Part shown: positions 12,448 through 19,517 of the stretch, piece after piece | Layout: each line of letters begins with the position of its first letter | Numbering within the stretch: the stretch's first letter is position 1 | Virus record (IMG/VR): IMGVR_UViG_3300025141_000858 | Coordinates: 1-22,263 of that record | Reading direction: 5' to 3' (one strand) | DNA from: a virus | DNA length: 22,263 bases | Position numbers and translations under genes: made by a program | The notes under the pieces: model-generated | Databases searched by the model: none | What the model was told of the DNA's origin: nothing | What the model saw: only the letters and a program-made list of their open reading frames with translations

Positions 12448-14319
12448 TCACGGCTCGGTTAATAATAATTGTGTTGTGCCTCGTTCATCAAAAGCTGTGC
12501 TTTCCAATCCCTGTGCCGAGGTTATATCAACATAATAATTTCTATTAGTAGAAGAATCATCTCTATAAGTAAACTCTAATAAGGTATTACTTTGTATATC
12601 AGACAATATATTTGCTCTCATATCTTTAGGAGTTTTCCCTTTGTATCCTTTATTTATATCTACATTAACAGCCCAACCAAATTTTGTATCTAATTTTTTT
12701 CTATATTCTAAAGTTAAACTTATTAAATCAGGAGATGCTGTTATAGTATTAGTAGCAAGGGTTATTTTAAATTGTATTGATCTAAATGCAGTCCCTACAT
12801 TATTGCCAAAAGTATATGTTGTTATTCCATTACTAGTAATAGTTCCCATAGTAGTATAAGTTTCGTCATAATCTAAAGCATATTCAATTTTAATAGTTTG
12901 ATTTGAATTACAAGTAGCTGTTTCTGCTTTAAGTTTTAATGCTAGTTTGTCTACTTCTACTTGATCTGCACTAAACCAAGGGGTGTAATGTATTCCATCT
13001 ACACTATCTTCGTAATTATAATTAACTACTTGTGTAGGATTTATAACATCTGATTGCAATTGTTGATAATATAAATTTCCGTCAAATCCCCAATACATTC
13101 TATAAGGATTAGTAGAAGTTAATGTTCCTCCTACATCTGATACAAAACCTGATGTAATTTTTTTACCTTGATCAGTTCCCGATGCTGCCCATTTAACTTC
13201 CCATCCTGATTCGTTATATCCTAATACACTACTATATCCTGTACTATTATCTATTACAGGAGTTTCTCCTGTAGCAAATAAATCTACTGAAGTAGGAGCT
13301 AATGTTCCATCTACCATTGCAATTAAATCATTATGTGTTCCCATTAATTTTGTTATAGTACCTCTATAATCAGAAGGCAATCCATGATCTCTGTCAGGCC
13401 CAACTATAGAAACAACAGCAGAATTACTTCCGTTAATATATTTATATATACCTAATCCTGCAGGTATATAAACTGAATCTCTCCATCTAGTAGAGCCTTT
13501 ACCATTTTCATTATGAAATGGTAAAGCTAATTGTGTTTCAACCCATAAAGTATTAGCTGAATCATGAGCATATAATCCTTCTTTAGTCATAGCATATAAA
13601 ATAGGATTACCACTAGCATTTCTAGCTACAAATAAATCAGTCACATGTCCGTCAGGTAATGGTAATTTAGCATCATTTGTTTCAGAACCTAATGATGAGG
13701 CATACCATAATTGTCCTGCATTATCTATCCCGTATAATTTATCATTCCAAAATGCAAGAAACTTTGTATCTTTAGTGTCATCAGTAAAACTACTAGCATC
13801 AGAAGTATAAGTATATCCTCCTGTATGAGCTATAACTAAGTATAATGTACCTCCCATTCTTACTTCTAATGCATCTGTAGCCACATCAGGCAATGTATCT
13901 AATGCAGAACCAAAACTATCTGATCCTGAATTATATTGATAAATTTTTTTATTAGACCATATCCCGTATAAGTTTCCATTAAACTCTTGTAAGATATCTA
14001 AAGTTTCTCCTGTAGCATCTGAGTTACTTACAGAAGTAGTTTTTGCAGGTAATACCAGGTGTCTTTTGTAGCGAAGGCTACATGTACTGAACCAAGAACG
14101 ATCTACATCTGTAGCTCCTTCCATTCTCTCTACACCTATACCACCCCTGAAGTCAGACCAAGATATTACACTTGCTCTAGCTTGCGAATCACGAGTGGTA
14201 TCGCCAATAACAACCTTAGCAGGGTAAATGGAGGCAAGTACCTGTTGCACAGGTCTAGTTATTGGATAATAATTTCCATTAAGAAACACTTCATTTTTTT
14301 TAATAACCTTATTGGCCAT
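12448..14319 (-). CDS. Beta-propeller-like tail protein (623 aa)
   Basis: The N terminus (about 1-95: VQQVLASIYPAKVVIGDTTRDSQ, WSDFRGGIGVERM) is typical of phage tail or adaptor-connected proteins. The middle (about 105-410) contains spaced blade-like repeats, for example FNGNLYGIWSNKKIYQYNSG, FWNDKLYGIDNAGQLWYASS and MTKEGLYAHDSANTLW, suggesting a beta-propeller. The C terminus (about 430-620) is another beta domain (IKIEYALDYDE, IQFKITLATN). I read it as a tail hub or tube-region protein located between adaptor and fibre genes. The start overlaps the adaptor stop (TAATG) and has GGTGAG upstream. Its precise counterpart in model phages is not clear. Confidence 0.75.
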   Translation of the reverse strand: MANKVIKKNEVFLNGNYYPITRPVQQVLASIYPAKVVIGDTTRDSQARASVISWSDFRGGIGVERMEGATDVDRSWFSTCSLRYKRHLVLPAKTTSVSNSDATGETLDILQEFNGNLYGIWSNKKIYQYNSGSDSFGSALDTLPDVATDALEVRMGGTLYLVIAHTGGYTYTSDASSFTDDTKDTKFLAFWNDKLYGIDNAGQLWYASSLGSETNDAKLPLPDGHVTDLFVARNASGNPILYAMTKEGLYAHDSANTLWVETQLALPFHNENGKGSTRWRDSVYIPAGLGIYKYINGSNSAVVSIVGPDRDHGLPSDYRGTITKLMGTHNDLIAMVDGTLAPTSVDLFATGETPVIDNSTGYSSVLGYNESGWEVKWAASGTDQGKKITSGFVSDVGGTLTSTNPYRMYWGFDGNLYYQQLQSDVINPTQVVNYNYEDSVDGIHYTPWFSADQVEVDKLALKLKAETATCNSNQTIKIEYALDYDETYTTMGTITSNGITTYTFGNNVGTAFRSIQFKITLATNTITASPDLISLTLEYRKKLDTKFGWAVNVDINKGYKGKTPKDMRANILSDIQSNTLLEFTYRDDSSTNRNYYVDITSAQGLESTAFDERGTTQLLLTEP

Positions 14320-15596
14320 TATCTCACCGTTCTTACATTAGTTAAGAATGGCATAGCATTTCTAGCTTCTGCTGCTTTATTGTGCCAAAATCCTGAAAGA
14401 GTTCTCATACCATCAGTATCTAATTCTTGTCTTACAGATCCTGCTTGTGCTGCTAAAGCTGTAGCATAAGCTGTTATAAATCTTTCAGGAACTTCAGTTG
14501 TATCAGAGTCTGCACTTAATTCTGCAGGTTTATCTCCACCCACTAATTTAATTAATCTATAAGAAGCCAATGCCCTACCTCTATCTGACAATACTAAATC
14601 AGCAGTACTAGCTCCCTGTGTTGTACCTTCTTTATCTATTCTCCAAGTATCTCTTGGCAGTTTTTCCCATACTGCAGTATCATTTTTTACTGCTTTGATG
14701 TCATCAAGCCATATAGTACAATCTCCTAAGTCAGAGTCATACTCTAATCCTACAGATATAATTGCTGTGTCTTTGTGTGAGTTGCTTAATGCTACCCTAC
14801 AATACTTCCATGTATCAGCAGTTAATGCAGGAACAAGTAAAGTTTCTATAGGACTTGCACAACTAGCAGAATCATCTAATAATATTTTTAAATTACCTGA
14901 TGATGTAGCTGCTGTAGACTTAATCCAAAATTCTATGTAATCATATTTAGCTAGGTTAACAGAGGTTATAGAATCTGTAGCTATATCTCCTGCCGAAGCT
15001 CCTGCTGCTATAACAAACTTGTTAGAAGCAGAACCTCTCTTGTAATCTTCTGTGTCTACACTAACAGTAAAGTCACTATCAACTGTTTCGTCAAATACTG
15101 AATCACAACTAAGTAATTCTTTTACAGTAAATTTATCTCTATAATAAACATCCTGTATCATCTCTATTCCGCTAGGAATTTCCCACCTGGCATTAATTCT
15201 ATCTGTATGTACATCTAGATTTTCTACGGGATCATAAACTCTTCCTGTTATTTCCCACATAGATTGATTAATATATTCATCTATAACATCAGGATCAAAT
15301 CCATTTTCCCATAACTCATAAGTCACACTACCTGCAATAGTACCTGCTACTGCAGCAAATGTCATAGTACCTGTAGAAGAAGTATAATCTGTTATTCTTC
15401 TAGTAGTACCATCATAAGTACCTGAAGTAATACGAATATAATATCCGTTATATTCGTCATCTCCTCCAAATAATGTAGCATCTACAGCAGTAGTAGTAGA
15501 GCCACTACCTGATGTAGTACCTGTTACCATTTTGCCTAGGTTTCTGCCTATAGCCTTTCTTAAATCTTCTAATGTTTTACCTTGTGTTATTGCCAT
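14319..15596 (-). CDS. Head-tail adaptor-like protein with a carbohydrate-binding-like insertion
   Basis: The first part (LEDLRKAIGRNLGKM, then a beta segment, then DVIDEYINQSMWEITGRVYD at 103-122) and the helical C terminus (about 368-420, PERFITAYATALAAQAGSVR) resemble phage connector/adaptor proteins. Between them, about residues 163-305 form a beta domain with the look of a CBM or galactose-binding fold. It contains YDYIEFWIKST, NLKILLDDS, WKYCRVALS and CTIWLDDIKAVK, a pattern ending in the W-L-D-D strand common in such domains. The insertion would be displayed on the virion surface and may bind glycans. Function by resemblance only. The start context is weak; a TTG-free ATG is chosen. 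Confidence 0.7.
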   Translation of the reverse strand: MAITQGKTLEDLRKAIGRNLGKMVTGTTSGSGSTTTAVDATLFGGDDEYNGYYIRITSGTYDGTTRRITDYTSSTGTMTFAAVAGTIAGSVTYELWENGFDPDVIDEYINQSMWEITGRVYDPVENLDVHTDRINARWEIPSGIEMIQDVYYRDKFTVKELLSCDSVFDETVDSDFTVSVDTEDYKRGSASNKFVIAAGASAGDIATDSITSVNLAKYDYIEFWIKSTAATSSGNLKILLDDSASCASPIETLLVPALTADTWKYCRVALSNSHKDTAIISVGLEYDSDLGDCTIWLDDIKAVKNDTAVWEKLPRDTWRIDKEGTTQGASTADLVLSDRGRALASYRLIKLVGGDKPAELSADSDTTEVPERFITAYATALAAQAGSVRQELDTDGMRTLSGFWHNKAAEARNAMPFLTNVRTVR

Positions 15597-15600
15597 ATTA

Positions 15601-15879
15601 TTACCACTTTACTTTATTTGCCCAATATGCTGCACTCATTTTACCTCGTGCTATATTACTTGCATGACGAGCTTTGAATGATTTTCTTCTAGCTTTTCCT
15701 TTAGCTGTCTTAGGACTTTTACCTGCCCCACTAACACCTTGTTGCCCAAATCTAATAGTCTTTACCTGGTCACCTGACTTAGCTACAACTACATGAGATT
15801 TAGTTTTATGATTAGGAGTTCGTTTAGGTTTGTTAAACCCTGATACTCCTGCCCTTTTTAACCTTGGATCAGCAGCCAT
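15601..15879 (-). CDS. DUF5872-type small basic protein
   Basis: The 92-aa basic protein begins MAADPRLKRAGVSGFNKPKR and contains KSHVVVAKSGDQVKTIRFGQ, SGAGKSPKTAKGKARRKSFK and the end MSAAYWANKVKW. I recognise this as the conserved small protein annotated DUF5872 in many marine and environmental phages, where it sits among capsid and tail genes. The high Lys/Arg content suggests nucleic-acid contact, and its exact role is unknown. It is nearly identical in length to family members. It directly precedes the adaptor gene. Confidence 0.82.
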   Translation of the reverse strand: MAADPRLKRAGVSGFNKPKRTPNHKTKSHVVVAKSGDQVKTIRFGQQGVSGAGKSPKTAKGKARRKSFKARHASNIARGKMSAAYWANKVKW

Positions 15880-15882
15880 AAT

Positions 15883-15969
15883 TTATTTCTTCTTTCTTTT
15901 CATAGCTTTTTTCTTTTTAGGTGGTCTTCCTCTTTTACTTCCGTATGTACCTTTACCCATTGGTGGCAT
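15883..15969 (-). CDS. 28-aa Lys/Arg-rich microprotein with AT-hook-like GRPPKK
   Basis: The frame starts at the ATG at 15969, preceded by AAGGAGG with good spacing, and gives 28 aa. The sequence starts MPPMGKGTYGSKRGRPPKKK and ends in a poly-basic tail. G-R-P-P-K-K is close to the AT-hook core (GRP), which binds the minor groove of AT-rich DNA. It overlaps the 3' end of the upstream gene by 17 bases and precedes DUF5872, another basic protein. Tiny GRPPKK-type frames at this position recur in related phages to my recollection. It may bind packaged DNA. Confidence 0.6.
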   Translation of the reverse strand: MPPMGKGTYGSKRGRPPKKKKAMKRKKK

Positions 15970-16234
15970 TTTTTTCCTCCTTCTTTGCTTTGTTAACTTG
16001 AGCTTCGCCCATTATTTTAATTTGTTCTTTTAAATTTTTATTCTCACGAACTAGAGCTTTGTTTAAAACTTTAAGTTTTAACAAAGGATCTTCGTTCATA
16101 GCTTCTGCTATGTCACTTTGTAGTACAACTACATTATCGTCGATTTGCTCTTGCTTTCCGTTTGAATTTTCTGTTAAGTTTTTTTCTGTCAATTTTTGTT
16201 CCTCCAAAATATATTTTTCCTGTAGTACTTTCAT
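15953..16234 (-). CDS. Hypothetical helical protein overlapping its upstream gene
   Basis: The frame from ATG 16234 gives 93 aa and overlaps the upstream gene by 101 bases. The TTG at 16192 (LTEKNLTENSNGK, 79 aa) has a better ribosome site (GGAGG) and shortens the overlap to 59 bases, so it is a plausible true start. The C-terminal half has heptad-like spacing (LKLKVLNKALVRENKNLKEQ), a coiled-coil candidate. It is highly charged with no membrane segment. The position after capsid genes suggests a small virion-assembly factor; the function is unknown. Confidence 0.65.
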   Translation of the reverse strand: MKVLQEKYILEEQKLTEKNLTENSNGKQEQIDDNVVVLQSDIAEAMNEDPLLKLKVLNKALVRENKNLKEQIKIMGEAQVNKAKKEEKNATNG

Positions 16235-16568
16235 TTCTTTTTTCTTTGTTTATTCGTATTTCATTTAATACTTTCCCTGCTTCCTGTCTTTCTTGTACTG
16301 TCATCTTAGGTTTCTTTTTACCTTGTGCTCTTACTTGTGTTAACCATGTTTCATGAGCCTCACCTATCATTGTTTCAATAGCATTGTGTGAGTAAGGATC
16401 ATGCGGAGTATAAGGCACATTGTGAAGTACCGATCTTCTTTCTGTAACTGTGTCATAGAAACTAAATGATAAGGATTTAATACTACCTGTTCCGTATTCC
16501 CCTATAAGGGTAACACCCGCAGGTAGTATTAATCTTCTATCATAAGTTTCTGAACCTACGATCTGCAT
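16134..16568 (-). CDS. Hypothetical 144-aa virion-region protein
   Basis: The N-terminal half is beta-like (MQIVGSETYDRRLILPAGVT, IKSLSFSFYDTVTERRSVL). A helical region follows (HNAIETMIGEAHETWLTQVR), then a strongly basic tail (KIDRKKLNRKFKRKARANRR). It begins two bases after the decoration-like gene's stop without its own ribosome site, so coupling is likely. A structured domain with a basic tail could contact DNA in the capsid or at the connector. I do not recognise the family. Confidence 0.72.
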   Translation of the reverse strand: MQIVGSETYDRRLILPAGVTLIGEYGTGSIKSLSFSFYDTVTERRSVLHNVPYTPHDPYSHNAIETMIGEAHETWLTQVRAQGKKKPKMTVQERQEAGKVLNEIRINKEKRNESTTGKIYFGGTKIDRKKLNRKFKRKARANRR

Positions 16569-16570
16569 AG

Positions 16571-17320
16571 TTAGTCTAAGTTATAAAGAACAACTACTGC
16601 ATACTCGTTATCAACACCTGCCAAGCTGTGTATTCTAGCAATACCGCCTGTAGTATCTGCTCCAACTGCTGATACTTGTCCTGCATGAGCCGCACTTGTT
16701 CCAAGAGGAGTTCCTAATGCACAAGTTGCTGCTGCATCGATTTTTAAAACAGAAATTCCTCTAGTCTGAACCCAACCATAGTAATCAGCAGTAAAGTTAT
16801 TTACTGTTACACCAACAGGTCTTTCAGCAACTGCTGCTGTAGCCACAATTATATTGTCATAGGGATTTTTCATCATTCCTACTGTATCAGTTCCGTTAGT
16901 AACTGCTTGATGTAGTCCTGCTTCATCCTCTATTGTTACTGTAGCTGCACCACCACTTCCAAAAGCATCATGTTCTTTAATTTTATAAAATTCATGTACT
17001 GATGTAGCTGCTTGGTTAAACCACAGATAACCTTCTTTGTAAAGATCTTTTGCTGCTGCTGTACCTTCAACTGTTACATCAATAGTTCTTGAACCTGCTG
17101 CAGTTGTTGCAACTGCTAGATCCCCGTCTGAACCATGATGTGTAACTAAAGCTTCTGCTGCTACAACTAATCCTTCACCGACTGCTGTCCCACCATTATG
17201 GGCATATCTAAATTCTCTTCCGTCACGGAATACCATTCGAGTTCCAAGTTCAAGTTTTTGACTTGAAGTCTCTTCTTTCTCCTGACCATATGTTCCGTTT
17301 ATTATGTTTGAAAAAGCCAT
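16571..17320 (-). CDS. Capsid decoration-like / minor capsid protein (249 aa)
   Basis: AAAGGAAGGAAG precedes the ATG. The product is beta-rich, Ala/Gly/Thr-rich and has an F-R-Y-A-H-N-G segment (about 37-43) near the N terminus. Later it has PVGVTVNNFTADYYGWVQTR and a C terminus ending EYAVVVLYNLD. This pattern (V-G-V..., W-V-Q, G-I-A) resembles DUF2190-type or decoration proteins found beside HK97-fold capsid genes. Such proteins coat and stabilise mature heads. It follows the capsid gene after an intervening 120-aa gene and a 113-bp gap, so it might be expressed separately. Confidence 0.65.
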   Translation of the reverse strand: MAFSNIINGTYGQEKEETSSQKLELGTRMVFRDGREFRYAHNGGTAVGEGLVVAAEALVTHHGSDGDLAVATTAAGSRTIDVTVEGTAAAKDLYKEGYLWFNQAATSVHEFYKIKEHDAFGSGGAATVTIEDEAGLHQAVTNGTDTVGMMKNPYDNIIVATAAVAERPVGVTVNNFTADYYGWVQTRGISVLKIDAAATCALGTPLGTSAAHAGQVSAVGADTTGGIARIHSLAGVDNEYAVVVLYNLD

Positions 17321-17351
17321 TACACTTCCTTCCTTTATTTAATTCGGGTAT

Positions 17352-17401
17352 CTTATACACCCCGCCTTCAACCGATTGTTAAAAAGTCGTATAAGCTCGG
17401 T
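17352..17401 (-). promoter_or_regulatory. Interleaved inverted repeats in the gap after the capsid genes
   Basis: In the 113-bp gap, CTTATAC (17352-17358) is complementary to GTATAAG (17389-17395), and ACCGA (17371-17375) to TCGGT (17397-17401). The arms interleave, so the two pairings would form a pseudoknot or be mutually exclusive, as in attenuator-like switches. No strong promoter or poly-T terminator is evident there. Short arms make chance possible. Confidence 0.3.
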
Positions 17402-17433
17402 CAAAGATTACACTCATACTAAAGAAGGAGAGG

Positions 17434-17796
17434 TTAGATAGAGGATTTCTTCTCTACCTTGACCTCTTCCTTTACTTTTTCTTGTTTAGGTTTGCATACA
17501 CACTTGTCACCTTTGGCTTCAAGTCTGCATTTACCATCCCATTCTATAGGAAACAAACCAATTTTTCCTCTTCTTTTTTGTGTGTCGGCATCACTTGGTT
17601 GTTTCGGGTATTCAGAACCACAAGGTTTAAACAATTTACCTTCAGTATTAAACTTAGGAATATGATTATAGTACGAAGTCTTAGGTTGCCATTCAGGCAG
17701 TAATCCTTCAAATTTATCTACACCCATATCTTTCCTTTGTTTATTAATTTCATCTCTATTATTCTTACCTTTTAATCCGTAATTATGATTAACCAA
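17434..17796 (-). CDS. Hypothetical 120-aa Lys-rich protein
   Basis: The start is TTG at 17796 with GGAGG placed 6 bases before it, which decides the start. The protein is hydrophilic with LPEWQPKTSYYNHIPKFN and Cys59, Cys90, Cys99 and C101, including KGDKCVCKPK, and a charged C terminus (EKVKEEVKVEKK). There is no membrane segment. It sits directly after the capsid gene. The C-terminal CxC and Lys tail suggest a metal or structural feature, but I recognise no family. Confidence 0.7.
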   Translation of the reverse strand: MVNHNYGLKGKNNRDEINKQRKDMGVDKFEGLLPEWQPKTSYYNHIPKFNTEGKLFKPCGSEYPKQPSDADTQKRRGKIGLFPIEWDGKCRLEAKGDKCVCKPKQEKVKEEVKVEKKSSI

Positions 17797-17818
17797 TTAA
17801 TACCTCCATTTTTAATTA

Positions 17819-18676
17819 TTAAGAAGTTGCAGGAGCTTGTGCATCAAAAGTTAATGGAGCACCTTTTGCATCGTCTAATTCAAAAACTCCATAATCAGAA
17901 GTAATAACTACCTCTGTTGCTCTAAGTGAAGCATCTCTCTGCCTCTCTGTTCTGGTGTCTACAGACTTAAGAACTGCTAAAGCATCTTTTGCTGCAATAA
18001 CACCAACTGCATTATTACTTGATACTGCTAAGTTACCATCTTCAAAAATTGGAACTCCATTTAAAGGTCTTATACCACTCCAAAAGTTTCCTAGTAAGTC
18101 TTCAGACCAACCATGTGGAATTGCATATTGTGACGAAGTTACTGCTGCATTAGCTATATCAAAAACAGCATTTGGATGTTGAAGTATATAAATCTGACTT
18201 CCAAATTTGTTTGCTTTTGCAAATGCTATTGCACCTGCAACATTAGCTAATGACATTGCTGCTGATCCACCAAGAGTGGTACCACCATTTAAAGATCCAT
18301 ACAATGCATGTACATCTGTATCTTTCTTTCTTGCCATTGCATCACCTAATTGTTTACCAATTATTGTGAATACATTATTTTGTTGTTCACGAACAAGTTT
18401 ATCAGTTAAGATAACTTTGGCTCCAACTTCTGCTGCTGTTAAGTCAACAGTTGTCATTCCAATTTCTTCTTCGTCAACAATGTCTTGACCATCTGTTAAA
18501 TCAGATACGGTCATTTGCCCTACTTTAGGAACTGTTACTTGTTTAGCTCCTTTAGGAAGGCTGAAGCTCTCTATTAGAGCCATAGCAGGAGCATTATGCT
18601 CCTCGGTATATCTAGCTGCTGCGATAATTATCTTACTCGCATTCTCTAAATTACCTGTTGTCGCTGTTTGTGCCAT
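17819..18676 (-). CDS. Major capsid protein, HK97-fold
   Basis: The 285-aa product has the order expected for a short HK97-fold coat protein. There is an N-terminal helix (NLENASKIIIAAARYTEEHN), an E-loop-like beta region (VTVPKVGQMTVSDLTDGQDI), and a long spine-like helix (about 92-128: TDKLVREQQNNVFTIIGKQL onward). The P-domain core with QIYILQHPNAVFDIANA and PIFEDGNLAV follows, ending with RATEVVITSDYGVFELDD. It is directly preceded by the scaffold gene, which is the standard pairing. AAGGAG precedes the ATG. The length is at the low end for coat proteins but matches marine phages. It forms the icosahedral shell. Confidence 0.87.
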   Translation of the reverse strand: MAQTATTGNLENASKIIIAAARYTEEHNAPAMALIESFSLPKGAKQVTVPKVGQMTVSDLTDGQDIVDEEEIGMTTVDLTAAEVGAKVILTDKLVREQQNNVFTIIGKQLGDAMARKKDTDVHALYGSLNGGTTLGGSAAMSLANVAGAIAFAKANKFGSQIYILQHPNAVFDIANAAVTSSQYAIPHGWSEDLLGNFWSGIRPLNGVPIFEDGNLAVSSNNAVGVIAAKDALAVLKSVDTRTERQRDASLRATEVVITSDYGVFELDDAKGAPLTFDAQAPATS

Positions 18677-18711
18677 TACGACTACTCCTTATTTGTTAAG
18701 GGTTTATAAAT

Positions 18712-19476
18712 TTATCCGATGCCTGCTGCTCTTCGAGCTGCTGCCTCGGTTTCAGGATTACGAACTCCTGAATTGTAAAGATCCAATAATCTTTCCTCAC
18801 TAGAACTAGCATCTGCAGGTGCAGTATTAGTGTCAAAGTTCTGTGTAGGAACTTTGCCTTGCTTTAACTTAGCATTTTCTTCTTTTAATGCCCTAACTTC
18901 AGACATATGCTTTGCTGCTACTTCCATTTCTTGAGGGGTTTGGTACTTTAATAGTACTTCAGGATCTACATTAAATTTTTTCCCATAATGTAAAGATGCT
19001 TTATATTGCCCTTCTTGGAATTCTATTTTTTGTTTATAATTTTGTTCTGATTGAATTTGTTGCTGTCTTGTTCCAAGCCATTGTTGTGCTGTTGTATTTG
19101 CTTGCTCTACAGTATAACCTTGTTGAATTAATTGTTGCTGATATTGCATAGCTTGTTGTTGTACTTCACTATAAGCTCTGTGTTGTTCTAATTCAGCTAT
19201 CCTTTCTTGTGATGCATTTAGTTGTTTTTGCATCTCATCACCATCACTAAAATCAGTTCCCGTAGGATAAGTTCCAACAGGTTCTTCAACTTTAGGTGGC
19301 AAAGATTCTGCAGCAGGTATAACTTCAGTAGATTCTGTAGTTGTTGTTTCAGATTCTACAGCAGGTTCTGCTACAGGTTCAGCTATAGGTTCTGCTTGAG
19401 GTTCAGCTACAGGAGCTGTGCTCTCTTCAGTTACCATGTTTAATTCTGGTTGTGTATTTTCATTTTCGTTTACCAT
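18712..19476 (-). CDS. Capsid scaffold protein with A-E-P repeats
   Basis: AAGGAGG precedes the ATG. The N-terminal 60 residues are acidic and Pro-rich with an AEP repeat run (AEPQAEPIAEPVAEPAVE). Then comes a Gln-rich coiled coil (about 85-160: SQERIAELEQHRAYSEVQQQ). A small folded segment (FNVDPEVLLKYQTPQEMEVA) is followed by another helical stretch (VRALKEENAKLKQG) and a C-terminal Arg-rich helix (EAAARRAAGIG) that would bind the coat protein. This is the classic architecture of phage scaffold proteins, which template the procapsid and then exit. It is directly upstream of the major capsid gene. Confidence 0.85.
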   Translation of the reverse strand: MVNENENTQPELNMVTEESTAPVAEPQAEPIAEPVAEPAVESETTTTESTEVIPAAESLPPKVEEPVGTYPTGTDFSDGDEMQKQLNASQERIAELEQHRAYSEVQQQAMQYQQQLIQQGYTVEQANTTAQQWLGTRQQQIQSEQNYKQKIEFQEGQYKASLHYGKKFNVDPEVLLKYQTPQEMEVAAKHMSEVRALKEENAKLKQGKVPTQNFDTNTAPADASSSEERLLDLYNSGVRNPETEAAARRAAGIG

Positions 19477-19517
19477 TTGTCCTCCTTATATAAAAATACC
19501 AAAATAAATTATATTCG

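Noticed and set aside
17365-17411. Minus-strand promoter TTGACC with TAACAA
   Set aside because: The -10 match is poor and the location within an apparent late operon does not require it.
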